DNA of 64,000 bases from Pararhizobium qamdonense. Its GTDB lineage: Bacteria > Pseudomonadota > Alphaproteobacteria > Rhizobiales > Rhizobiaceae. The position numbers were made by a program, and so were the translations under genes. Where the stretch lies: the NCBI RefSeq assembly GCF_029277445.1, contig NZ_CP119567.1, positions 496,001 to 560,000 of the forward strand, written 5' to 3'. Positions 1 to 7,680 of this stretch are shown here, in pieces (position 1 is the stretch's first letter; the number at the start of each line of letters is the position of its first letter). The notes beneath the pieces were generated by a model. It did no database searches, had not been told where the DNA came from, and was given only the letters and a program-made list of their open reading frames with translations.

Positions 1-1199
1 ATTCCCAGTCCCTCGACAACAGCCCGCAGGAGATCGGGAAACCGGTGGCCGCTGCTCAAGCCGATAAAGCCGGCGCGGGCATCCGGATTGACGAACGGTC
101 CGCGCTCTCCGGCCTCGGAAATATAGGGATGATAGAGAATGGCACCCGGACGGCTTGCCGCAAGCCAGCCTTCGATCTTCCCCACCAGGTCAGCATGGGA
201 AACCGGATGCCCCATCTCGCCCATCAGGTCGCCGGCCATTTTCAGCGCCCAGTCAATATTGAGCGTGGCCGCCATGTTGGATTGCGCCGGTGCCACGATC
301 CCCGGTATCGGCAGGACGACCATGTACCCGGTGCCTTCGGCATTCAGGATGGTGTCATCGACAGCCATCGCGCGCATATGCATGCCGGTCGAGCCGATCG
401 TCGAGCAGGCCGATGCCCTGCCCTCTGTGACGATACCGGCGCCCAAAGCCGTGCAGGCGAAATCGACATAACCAAGGCTCACGGGCGTGCATTCGAGAAG
501 CCCGGTCTGTGCCGCTGCGGCCGCAGAGAGCGGATGCACGATCTGCGTTCCGTCGATGATCTCCGGCAACAACGGGCGTTTTGCACTGAGCCCCAGCATG
601 GCGATGACATCGTCGTCATATTGGCGCGTGCGAAAATTTCCGAATGTAAAACTTGCCTCTGACGGGTCGGTGGCTCGCACGCCGGTCAGGTTCAGGTAAA
701 GCCAATCCTTGCAATGGAGCGCGATATCCGCCTCATCCAGCACGTCAGGACTGTCAGAGAGCATATGCGCGAGCTGCGCGCCCTGCTGACAGGTGTTAAG
801 CCCGGTTCCCGTCGCCTCGAAGCGGGCCCGGTTCTCAGGAGAAGCGCAGAGTTTCCGCACGGTCGGGGCGGCGCGCGCATCGAGCCAGAGCCAGGCGTCC
901 GCTGCCGGTGTGCCGTCCTTGCGCACGAGCCAGGTGCCGTCCCCCTGCCCGGTCACGCCGAGTGCTGCCACGCGCTGCGCAAGGCCGTCGATCTTGGTGG
1001 CAAGATCGCGGATGGTCTGGGCGCAATCGGCCCATGTCTTTTCCAACGACTGGAACGCGGCACCATCAGCGCCTGTCGAATAGGTATTGGGCACGGAGGC
1101 TGCGGCAATCTGGCGGCCCGCAAGGTCAAACGCGACGGCCTTGATCACCGAGGTTCCGGCATCGATGCCGATCAGGATATCTTTCCCGGCATCAGACAT
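1..1199 (-). CDS. FGGY-family polyol/sugar kinase (3' end outside window)
   Basis: Would phosphorylate an incoming polyol or sugar with ATP in the cytoplasm. About 399 N-terminal residues are visible. The phosphate-binding loop near the N-terminus reads IGIDAGTSVIK (residues 10-20). Later come GQGDGTW, a WLWLDARAA stretch, CKDWLYLNLTG, the likely catalytic-base segment YVDFACTALGAG, and STIGSTG, all in FGGY order. The chosen ATG (1197-1199) gives MSDAGKD and follows the regulator gene on the same strand, so the two are probably co-transcribed. The closest family I can suggest is the erythritol kinase (EryA) group of rhizobia and Brucella, from the context of a SorC regulator, polyol ABC importer and GlpD-like dehydrogenase. 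The substrate is not provable here. The frame runs off the left edge without a stop. Confidence 0.88.
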   Translation of the reverse strand, partial: MSDAGKDILIGIDAGTSVIKAVAFDLAGRQIAAASVPNTYSTGADGAAFQSLEKTWADCAQTIRDLATKIDGLAQRVAALGVTGQGDGTWLVRKDGTPAADAWLWLDARAAPTVRKLCASPENRARFEATGTGLNTCQQGAQLAHMLSDSPDVLDEADIALHCKDWLYLNLTGVRATDPSEASFTFGNFRTRQYDDDVIAMLGLSAKRPLLPEIIDGTQIVHPLSAAAAAQTGLLECTPVSLGYVDFACTALGAGIVTEGRASACSTIGSTGMHMRAMAVDDTILNAEGTGYMVVLPIPGIVAPAQSNMAATLNIDWALKMAGDLMGEMGHPVSHADLVGKIEGWLAASRPGAILYHPYISEAGERGPFVNPDARAGFIGLSSGHRFPDLLRAVVEGLG

Positions 1200-1279
1200 C
1201 AGACCGGCATCCGGCGCTGGCCAGAGCCAGCCGTAAATCCGGGAGCGTTCAGCTCGATCGAGTGATTGACAGCAGCCAT
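1199..1279 (-). CDS. Possible 26-residue leader ORF upstream of the kinase
   Basis: A short frame (MAAVNHSIELN...) begins at an ATG preceded by GGGAGG at good spacing. Its stop overlaps the kinase start in a TGATG arrangement, which usually means translational coupling. It fills almost all the space between the regulator stop and the kinase start. No known domain is visible. The kinase ATG itself has no good ribosome-binding site, which favours a coupled leader. Alternatives: noise, or a frameshifted N-terminus of the kinase. Confidence 0.35.
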   Translation of the reverse strand: MAAVNHSIELNAPGFTAGSGQRRMPV

Positions 1280-1306
1280 AGCTGGCCTCCCATTCCTTAA
1301 ACCGCG

Positions 1307-2269
1307 TCAGGACGCGTCGTTGACCAGCGCAGACGCCGTCTGTTCGTCGATAATCAGGCCGCTCAGACAGCCGCTCAGCAGCGCCGAGCGGATTGCGGCT
1401 ATCTTGCCCGGCCCGCCGGCGATGGCGACAATCCGGCGCGCCTTCATGCTTTCAAGGCTCGGCGATAGGGTCCGTTCGCCCAACGTCGTCTCGACCGGCT
1501 TTCCGTCCGCATCGAAGAAGTGACCGAGCATTTCGCCAACCCCGCCATGATCGCGCACGTCCTGCATTTCCGGCACTTCGATCATCTGCGACACGACAAG
1601 CTGCGAATCCAGTTCTGCCGTTCCGATGCCGATCAGCATCAGATCAGCGCGGGCGGCGAGATCAAAGACGTGACGCACGCCCCGCTGAGACAGAAGCACT
1701 TCCCGGTCCTCAACCGAATTGGCAAAGAACGGCACGGGCATGACATAGGACACCGCGCCGGTTTTTTCGGCGAGACGGTGCATCACGTCATGGGGATTAG
1801 CCGCATAGTTTCGCGTCAATCCGCCCAGCAGCGAAACGAACCGGACGTCGCCCGCATCCACAGTGGGCATGGCGGCGATAGCGGCGGCCAATGTACGGCC
1901 GTTGCCGATGCCGATGACCTGGCCCTGCAGGTTCTTGATTTCGCGCTGCAGGAATTCGGCGCCGGCAACGCCCAGCGCGCGCATCAGCAGGCTCTTGTCG
2001 TAGAGATCAGGCAGGACTTCGCAATAATCGAGGCTGAACAGCTCAGCGATCCTGGTTTCGATCGCGACACATTCGGTCACGTCGCCATGAATGGAAAACT
2101 TCACCACGCCATTCTGGTTGGCCCACATGATCAGCCGGTGCGCCTTGACATTGGGGATGCCAAGCCGCGCGGCAACCTCGGCCTGGGTCAGGCCTCCCAC
2201 ATGATGGAGCCATGCGGCGCGGACGGCGAGACTGTCGTCGCGGTCGCGATTTGTCACCGTTCGCACCAT
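1307..2269 (-). CDS. SorC/DeoR-type sugar-binding transcriptional regulator
   Basis: 320 residues, the usual length for the SorC family. An N-terminal helix-turn-helix lies around residues 24-50 (GLTQAEVAARLGIPNVKAHR). A long C-terminal sugar-phosphate-binding domain follows, with IGIGNGRTLAAAI, a glycine-rich VSLLGGLTRN segment and a late IAGGPGKIAAI motif. The ATG at 2269 has an AAGGGAGGAGAG ribosome-binding site just upstream. In rhizobial and Brucella erythritol loci a regulator of this family (EryD) represses the polyol operon. By position this protein likely controls both the leftward kinase transcript and the rightward importer operon, responding to a phosphorylated intermediate. The role is inferred from family and neighbours. 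Confidence 0.88.
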   Translation of the reverse strand: MVRTVTNRDRDDSLAVRAAWLHHVGGLTQAEVAARLGIPNVKAHRLIMWANQNGVVKFSIHGDVTECVAIETRIAELFSLDYCEVLPDLYDKSLLMRALGVAGAEFLQREIKNLQGQVIGIGNGRTLAAAIAAMPTVDAGDVRFVSLLGGLTRNYAANPHDVMHRLAEKTGAVSYVMPVPFFANSVEDREVLLSQRGVRHVFDLAARADLMLIGIGTAELDSQLVVSQMIEVPEMQDVRDHGGVGEMLGHFFDADGKPVETTLGERTLSPSLESMKARRIVAIAGGPGKIAAIRSALLSGCLSGLIIDEQTASALVNDAS

Positions 2270-2723
2270 CTCTCCTCCCTTGTGGTCCGCAGCAAAATGT
2301 AATTAATTTCACCTATTGCATTTTTTTACACAAAGCGTAGTCTCAAGTCAACAAGATCACACGGGATCGCTTGATTATCACACCCGTAATTTCGAAGGAT
2401 GTAATGGCCAAACTGGCGTCGGCGCTGTCCAACGCTTACGGAAATTCAGCGGAAAACTGCGATGCAGCTCGGCATTATCAATGGTTTGATGACCGATTGC
2501 TATGTTTCAAGTTTGGGACAGCACCGTGTTTTCCGGTGAAGAACACGCAAATGTATCATGTTCCATCTTTATCTTAACGCTGTTAGCGTTGACATGGATG
2601 GAAACGTATCACATGATTGAGCCAACAGAGATGACACCCGCACTTTGCGGATGAGATGACACCGGAATGAATTGCGTGGGTGGGGGGATATCGCCGCACG
2701 CAGGAGGAAAGGAGGAGTACATC
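2270..2723. other. Divergent regulatory region between regulator and importer operon
   Basis: No convincing gene. A 68-codon frame at 2371-2577 lacks a ribosome-binding site and any family resemblance. The region is AT-richer than its surroundings near 2300-2350 and 2530-2620. It contains a candidate promoter and operator (2576-2617) and an 11-bp direct repeat GAGATGACACC at 2628-2638 and 2653-2663, copies 25 bp apart. A purine-rich AGGAGGAAAGGAGGAG stretch ends at 2717. Confidence 0.7.
2576..2617 (+). promoter_or_regulatory. Candidate promoter with overlapping inverted-repeat operator
   Basis: TTGACA at 2589-2594, a 17-bp spacer and CATGAT at 2612-2617 make a good sigma70 match pointing toward the importer operon. 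The inverted repeat AACGCT-gtt-AGCGTT (2576-2590) overlaps the -35 box, as expected for a repressor site. The natural candidate ligand is the SorC-type regulator encoded just to the left. Promoter activity and binding are inferred. Confidence 0.5.
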
Positions 2724-2894
2724 ATGCAGATCATGGCTATCAGGCCACGCAAACCGCATCATCATGCCGCTCGTCCGGCATTTGGCGCGGCTTGCGCTCG
2801 CGCCTTCCCCATCCGGTTTTGCAGCCGCCACACGCTGCACCAGGCGGACCGCCCGCTATCGATTCAACACCAAGTACAGGTCGCCACGATATGA
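2724..2894 (+). CDS. Possible 56-residue leader ORF coupled to the DUF2291 gene
   Basis: The ATG at 2724 follows an unusually strong purine-rich ribosome-binding region (AGGAGGAAAGGAGGAG). The frame encodes a basic peptide starting MQIMAIRPRKPHHH. Its stop overlaps the next gene's start as ATGA (2891-2894). The DUF2291 gene has no good ribosome-binding site of its own, so translation of this ORF may feed ribosomes to it. No domain or family is recognisable. It could be a regulatory leader, a small protein or chance. Confidence 0.4.
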   Translation: MQIMAIRPRKPHHHAARPAFGAACARAFPIRFCSRHTLHQADRPLSIQHQVQVATI

Positions 2895-3547
2895 GTTCAC
2901 AGTCATATACCGCAAAGCGCGGACGCAAGCAGTCCAACACCGGCCGGATCGTGGCCTCGGCTGCCGTGCTGATCGTCCTTGCCGCCATGGCGTTCGATAC
3001 CAAAATCATCAAAATTGGCTCCAGCGATGACGTGAAGGCCGGGGTGTTTTCCGCAGCCGACTATGGCGCGACTGAATTTCCGAAAGTGAAAGCGGGCGTT
3101 GAAGAGCGCGCGGTCGATGCCGTGACGCTGGCCAACGCGATCGCGCAAGACCGGCCGGCCGCCGAAAAGACCTATGGCGTTTCCGCAGGAACCGGCGCTG
3201 TCATGTCGGTCAAGCTGACGGGCGTTTTCGGCGAAGCGAAATCGGGCATCTACGATGTGAAGGTCGACGGCATTCCCGATACGGTACGCGTGCGTGTCCA
3301 GACCGGGCCAGCCATCAATGGCACGGAACTGCGCGACGCCACCGGCACCATCGCGTTTGGCCAGTTCATCAACCAGATCCAATATCAGGATGCGGGCTCC
3401 GCCCTCAACAATCAGCTGAAGAAGGATGTTCTGGCGCAAATCGACACCAGTCAGCTGACCGGCAAGACGGTGTCGCTGATCGGTGCGTTCAAACTGATCA
3501 ATCCGAAGAACTGGCTGATCACCCCGGTAAGGCTGGACGTGCAATGA
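2891..3547 (+). CDS. DUF2291-family membrane-anchored protein of the polyol ABC importer
   Basis: 218 residues from the ATG that begins MSSQSYTAKRGRK. A basic N-terminus is followed by one hydrophobic segment at about residues 19-35, so it is probably a membrane-anchored periplasmic protein. No lipobox cysteine is seen. The rest resembles DUF2291 proteins, which typically sit in operons with ribose/polyol-type ABC transporters. In rhizobial erythritol/ribitol loci such a gene accompanies the importer. It overlaps the ATPase gene by ATGA and is certainly co-transcribed. Its biochemical function is unknown. The longer open frame upstream (from 2672) has no family support. Confidence 0.8.
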   Translation: MSSQSYTAKRGRKQSNTGRIVASAAVLIVLAAMAFDTKIIKIGSSDDVKAGVFSAADYGATEFPKVKAGVEERAVDAVTLANAIAQDRPAAEKTYGVSAGTGAVMSVKLTGVFGEAKSGIYDVKVDGIPDTVRVRVQTGPAINGTELRDATGTIAFGQFINQIQYQDAGSALNNQLKKDVLAQIDTSQLTGKTVSLIGAFKLINPKNWLITPVRLDVQ

Positions 3548-5085
3548 AGCCTGTACCCGCACCAGCTCCAGCGTCCGACGACGCCGTCCTGTCCGCACGC
3601 AACATTGCCAAGTCCTATGGTAATGTCCATGCGCTGAAGGGCGTCAACTTCGACATCCATCGCGGCAAGGTTACGACCCTGTTCGGAGAAAACGGCGCCG
3701 GCAAATCGACGCTGATGAAGATCCTCTCCGGCGTGGTAACGCCGACGTCGGGCGACATCGTGCTGGATGGCGAAGTCGTTCATTTTTCCTCCGCCTCCGA
3801 TGCCCGTGACTGCGGCATCTCGATCATCCACCAGGAACTGAGCCTCGCGCCCAATCTCAGCGTTCGCGACAATATCTTCATGGGCCGCGAAATCCGCACG
3901 CCAACCGGTGTCGATTTTGCCGAAGAGGCGCGGCAGGCGCGGGCGCTGATGGCCGATCTTGAGGAAGACATCGACCCGATGACGCTTGTCGAGGATCTGC
4001 GGCTGGGTCAGCAGCAGATCGTCGAGATCGCGCGTGCGCTCTCGGTCGATTCCCGCATTCTGATCATGGACGAGCCGACATCGGCGCTGAGCGCAACCGA
4101 AGTCGAAGTGCTGTTCAAGGTGATTCGGGACCTGACGAGCCGCGGCGTCTCGATCGTCTATATATCCCATCACCTGGAAGAGGCGCTGCAGATCACCGAC
4201 TACGCCGTCGTGCTGCGCGACGGCGCCATGACCGCCAATGCCGAAGCCAAGGACATCGATCTCGAATGGATCGTCCGCAACATGGTCGGCGAGAATTTCG
4301 ATCTGGGCTCACCGCCCACGGGCTACACATTCGGCGAGACCGCCCTGTCGATCGAGAATGTCAGCGTCACCGATGCTTCGGGCTCCGGCTATTCGGTGGT
4401 CGATCGCCTGTCGCTCGACGTCAAGGCCGGCGAGATCGTCTGCATCTACGGTCTGATGGGGGCCGGACGCACAGAACTGCTAGAAGCCGTTGCCGGACGG
4501 ATGCCGCTGAGTGGCGGCCGGGTGATCGTCGAAGGCGACGACGTTTCGCGCCTGAGCATTGCACAGCGCATTGACAGGGGCCTTGTCCTCGTCCCGGAAG
4601 ATCGCCAGCGGGATGGCCTGGTGCAGACCATGTCGGTCGGCCAGAACCTGTCGCTCGCCAGCATCGCAAGCTTCACCAAGCGCATGCTGATGTCGCGCTC
4701 CGGCGAACAGGCTGTTGTCGAGGACGCAATCGGCAAGGTTCACATCAAGACCGACGGCGGACGGGCCGCGATCGGCTCGTTATCGGGCGGAAACCAGCAG
4801 AAAGTCGTCATCGGCAAGATGCTGGCGACCAATCCGCGCGTCATCCTTCTCGACGAGCCAAGCCGCGGTATTGATATCGGCGCGAAGGCCGAGGTGTTCC
4901 GCTTGCTGAGCGAACGGGCAGCCAAGGGCCTCGCCGTCGTCTTTTCCACCTCCGAAGTTGCCGAATGCCTCAGCATTGCGCACCGGATCGTGGTGATGCG
5001 GCGCGGCAAGATTTCAGCGCAGTTCGGCGCAGATGTTTCAAAAGAAGAGATCATGGCCGCCTCGGGCGAAGCCGTGCATGTCTGA
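3544..5085 (+). CDS. Sugar/polyol ABC transporter ATPase (RbsA/MglA type, two nucleotide-binding domains)
   Basis: 513 residues, typical for the carbohydrate-uptake CUT2 ATPases that carry two ATP-binding domains in one chain. The first domain has Walker A GENGAGKST (about residues 49-57), a degenerate signature LRLGQQQIVEIARAL and Walker B LIMDEPTSALS. The second has a glycine loop IYGLMGAGRTELL, signature SLSGGNQQKVVIGKM and LLDEPSRGIDIG. It powers import through the permease encoded next. ATGA overlap with the DUF2291 gene upstream. Substrate probably a polyol from context, not from the sequence. Confidence 0.93.
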   Translation: MKPVPAPAPASDDAVLSARNIAKSYGNVHALKGVNFDIHRGKVTTLFGENGAGKSTLMKILSGVVTPTSGDIVLDGEVVHFSSASDARDCGISIIHQELSLAPNLSVRDNIFMGREIRTPTGVDFAEEARQARALMADLEEDIDPMTLVEDLRLGQQQIVEIARALSVDSRILIMDEPTSALSATEVEVLFKVIRDLTSRGVSIVYISHHLEEALQITDYAVVLRDGAMTANAEAKDIDLEWIVRNMVGENFDLGSPPTGYTFGETALSIENVSVTDASGSGYSVVDRLSLDVKAGEIVCIYGLMGAGRTELLEAVAGRMPLSGGRVIVEGDDVSRLSIAQRIDRGLVLVPEDRQRDGLVQTMSVGQNLSLASIASFTKRMLMSRSGEQAVVEDAIGKVHIKTDGGRAAIGSLSGGNQQKVVIGKMLATNPRVILLDEPSRGIDIGAKAEVFRLLSERAAKGLAVVFSTSEVAECLSIAHRIVVMRRGKISAQFGADVSKEEIMAASGEAVHV

Positions 5086-5111
5086 TTACCGAGTTTAATG
5101 GAGCCCTGACT

Positions 5112-6242
5112 ATGGCCAGTTCAGTCACTACCCCACCGCGCTCAGGTCTTTTCCGCGATGGCTTCGACCTGGGCAGGATGCTGCTTGAAGGGCGGGCGTT
5201 TTTCGCGCTGATCGCCATCATCGCCGTCTTCTCGTTCCTGTCGCCCTATTATTTCTCGGTCAGCAACTTCCTGATCATGTCGTCGCATGTGGCGATCTAC
5301 GGGATCCTGGCGATCGGCATGCTGCTTGTTATCCTCAACGGCGGCATCGACCTGTCGGTTGGCTCCACGCTTGGCCTCGCGGGCGTCGTTGCGGGATTTC
5401 TGATGCAAGGGGTGACGCTCAATGCGCTGGGTGTGGTGCTCTACCCGCCTGTCTGGGTCGTCGTGGTGCTTGTCTGCGCGCTCGGTGCTTTTGTCGGGTT
5501 GATCAACGGCATCCTGATCGCGCGCTTCAAGGTGCCGGCTTTCGTCGCGACGCTTGGTGTCATGTATGTGGCGCGCGGTTTTGCGCTGTTGATGACCAAT
5601 GGCCTGACCTACAATAATCTTGGCGGCAAGGCCGAGTTGGGCAATACCGGATTTGACTGGCTTGGCTTTAATCGTCTTGCCGGTATTCCGATCGGCGTCG
5701 TCGTTCTCGTCGTGCTCGCGCTGATCGGCAGCGTGGTGCTCAATCGCTCAGCCTTCGGCCGCTGGCTTTATTCGACCGGTGGCAATGAACGGGCCGCTGA
5801 ACTCAGCGGCGTGCCGGTCAAGAAGGTTCAGGTGGCAGTCTATATGCTGTCGGGTATCTGCGCCGCCATCGCCGGCCTCATCCTGTCCTCGCAGCTGACC
5901 TCCGCCGGCCCGACGGCCGGCACCTCCTACGAGCTGACGGCCATCGCCGCCGTGGTGATCGGGGGCGCTGCATTGACCGGCGGCCGCGGCAATATTCGCG
6001 GAACGCTGCTCGGTGCCTTCGTCATCGGCTTCCTGTCCGATGGCCTGGTGATCATCGGTATTTCCTCCTACTGGCAGACAGTCTTCACCGGCGCGGTCAT
6101 CGTGCTCGCCGTGCTGCTCAATGCCGTTCAGTATCGCCGCCGCGTCAAGAAGACCACCGAGACCGACGGCCCTTCCGCTTCTCTGCAATCGACCGGCAAC
6201 GGCCAGACCGCCAATGCCACTCACGGGAAGACCGCCAGCTAA
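5112..6242 (+). CDS. Sugar/polyol ABC transporter permease (RbsC-like)
   Basis: 376 residues with about eight to ten hydrophobic segments, matching the BPD_transp_2 family (RbsC, AraH). The family signature ILNGGIDLSVGSTLGLAGV is at the usual place after the second or third membrane segment, and the loop GGNERAAELSGV that contacts the ATPase is present. The start at ATG 5112 (MASSVTTPP) was preferred over upstream codons because those lie inside the ATPase reading region. A GGAG sequence is nearby. It forms the membrane channel of the importer encoded at 3544-7236. The C-terminal tail after about residue 345 is polar and Thr/Ser-rich. Confidence 0.92.
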   Translation: MASSVTTPPRSGLFRDGFDLGRMLLEGRAFFALIAIIAVFSFLSPYYFSVSNFLIMSSHVAIYGILAIGMLLVILNGGIDLSVGSTLGLAGVVAGFLMQGVTLNALGVVLYPPVWVVVVLVCALGAFVGLINGILIARFKVPAFVATLGVMYVARGFALLMTNGLTYNNLGGKAELGNTGFDWLGFNRLAGIPIGVVVLVVLALIGSVVLNRSAFGRWLYSTGGNERAAELSGVPVKKVQVAVYMLSGICAAIAGLILSSQLTSAGPTAGTSYELTAIAAVVIGGAALTGGRGNIRGTLLGAFVIGFLSDGLVIIGISSYWQTVFTGAVIVLAVLLNAVQYRRRVKKTTETDGPSASLQSTGNGQTANATHGKTAS

Positions 6243-6276
6243 CTGGCACAGACCAACCATAAAGGGAGAGAGTAAC

Positions 6277-7236
6277 ATGTTGAAACTGACAAAGAGAATG
6301 CTGCTGGCCAGCTTCATCCTGGCTGCACCGGTCATGGCGCTGTCGACGACGGCGGCATCGGCCGAAGGCCTGATTTCGATCATCGTCAACGACCCGTCGA
6401 ACCCCTACTGGTTCACGGAGGGCGAAGTCGCCGCTGCAAAGGCCAAGGAACTCGGCTACACCGCAACGGTTGGCGCGTCCAAGGGCGACACCAACACCGA
6501 GAGCAACCTGATCGACACAGCGATCACCAACAAATCGGTGGCGATCATTCTCGATCCGGCCAATGCCGACGGCTCGATCGGCGCGGTGAAGAAGGCGATT
6601 GCCGCCAACATCCCGGTTTTCCTCGTCAATGCCGAGATCAACCAGGAAGGCCTTGCCAAGGCACAGCTCGTTTCCAACAACGCGCAGGGTGCAGCCCTCG
6701 GTGCCCAGCAGTGGGTCCAGAGCATCGGCGAAAAGGGTAAATATGTCGAGCTCTTCGGCGCGCCCTCCGACAACAATGCGGCAACCCGCTCGAACGGTTA
6801 CGAGACGGTGCTCAGCCAGTATCCTGATCTCGAAAAGGTCGGCTCGCAGGTTGCCAACTGGGATCGTACACAGGGCCATGACAAGATGCAGAGCCTGCTC
6901 CAGGCCAACCCTGACGTTATCGGCCTGATCAGCGGCAATGACGAAATGGCGCTGGGCGCGATTGCCGCACTGAAGGAAGCCGGCAAGCTGGCCAACGTCA
7001 AGGTCGGCGGCTTCGATGGCTCCCCGGATGCCGTGGCTGCCATCAAGGCGGGCGAACTGGAATATACCGTGCTTCAGCCGGTTGCTGTCTTTTCGGCCGA
7101 AGCCGTCAAGCAGGCCGATTCCTTCATCAAGACGGGCAAGACCGGTGCTGCAACCGAAAAGCAGCTGTTCGATTGCCTGCTGATCACCAAGGACAATGTC
7201 GACAAGTACACAGCGCCGTTCACACTCTCCGAGTAA
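6277..7236 (+). CDS. Periplasmic sugar/polyol-binding protein (RbsB-like)
   Basis: 319 residues with a clear signal peptide (MLKLTKRMLL then a hydrophobic core, probable cleavage after AASA at residue 29). The mature part resembles the Peripla_BP_4 family: ISIIVNDPSNPYWFTEGEVAA at the start, SKGDTNTESNLIDTAI, ILDPANADGSIGAVKKA and GFDGSPDAVAAIKAG. An AAAGGGAGAGAG ribosome-binding site precedes the ATG at 6277. It would capture the substrate in the periplasm and deliver it to the 5112-6242 permease. A terminator hairpin follows directly, consistent with this highly needed component ending the first transcript. Confidence 0.93.
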   Translation: MLKLTKRMLLASFILAAPVMALSTTAASAEGLISIIVNDPSNPYWFTEGEVAAAKAKELGYTATVGASKGDTNTESNLIDTAITNKSVAIILDPANADGSIGAVKKAIAANIPVFLVNAEINQEGLAKAQLVSNNAQGAALGAQQWVQSIGEKGKYVELFGAPSDNNAATRSNGYETVLSQYPDLEKVGSQVANWDRTQGHDKMQSLLQANPDVIGLISGNDEMALGAIAALKEAGKLANVKVGGFDGSPDAVAAIKAGELEYTVLQPVAVFSAEAVKQADSFIKTGKTGAATEKQLFDCLLITKDNVDKYTAPFTLSE

Positions 7237-7244
7237 CAACAGCT

Positions 7245-7272
7245 GAGGGCGCCTCCGGGCGCCCTCAATTTT
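7245..7272 (+). terminator. Rho-independent terminator after the binding-protein gene
   Basis: A perfect 9-bp stem, GAGGGCGCC (7245-7253) with GGCGCCCTC (7258-7266), has a 4-base loop and is followed by AATTTTC. It lies 8 bases after the stop codon and separates importer genes from the downstream kinase genes. Confidence 0.8.
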
Positions 7273-7680
7273 CTGACGAAGTGATTTTCCCGGCATTTCG
7301 CCGGTCTTTTGGACAATTACGCGATTGCCAGGTTGGCGTCATTCCTGTGCTTGTCACAGGCTTCAAGGACGCTCAAGTCTTTGAGCTGTAAAAGTCTTTT
7401 GACCCGGCAGACGCCGGGTCGCCGCATCCCTGCCACGAGGGCGAGGATGACGGAAAGTGGCGTATCGCACTCGAAAGACAATCTTGTTCGGAGTTTGTCG
7501 GCAGCGTTCCGGTAGGCTTACTTCCATATCCGGCACTGGGCCTATAGCCCTATTTAAAAATTTCCGCGAAAATATAACAGTCCTTGACGTTAATTTCACA
7601 CTCAAATACGATACCAAATCAAGAATGGCGTCGTACTGTGTGATGAATCGGCCTATCGGCGCCCAACGACGAGGAACATT
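7267..7680. other. Intergenic region between importer and catabolic gene set
   Basis: No protein gene is supported. It holds the tail of the terminator, a second hairpin GACCCGGC-AGAC-GCCGGGTC (7401-7420, perfect 8-bp stem, no T-run downstream), a nearby AAAAGTCTTTT inverted repeat at 7391-7400, and an AT-rich stretch (7545-7625) with a strong promoter candidate. Confidence 0.65.
7584..7612 (+). promoter_or_regulatory. Strong sigma70-type promoter candidate for kinase-regulator-dehydrogenase genes
   Basis: TTGACG at 7584-7589, exactly 17 bp, then TACGAT at 7607-7612, in an AT-rich context about 70 bp before the kinase ATG. It lies downstream of a terminator, so it would allow separate expression of the catabolic genes. 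Confidence 0.55.

Noticed and set aside
2371-2577. 68-codon frame in the polyol control region
   Set aside because: Lies in a promoter region, lacks a ribosome-binding site and resembles no known protein.
6145-7296. 383-codon open frame antisense to the binding-protein gene
   Set aside because: The sense frame encodes a clear signal peptide and RbsB-like protein; the antisense product has no family features.
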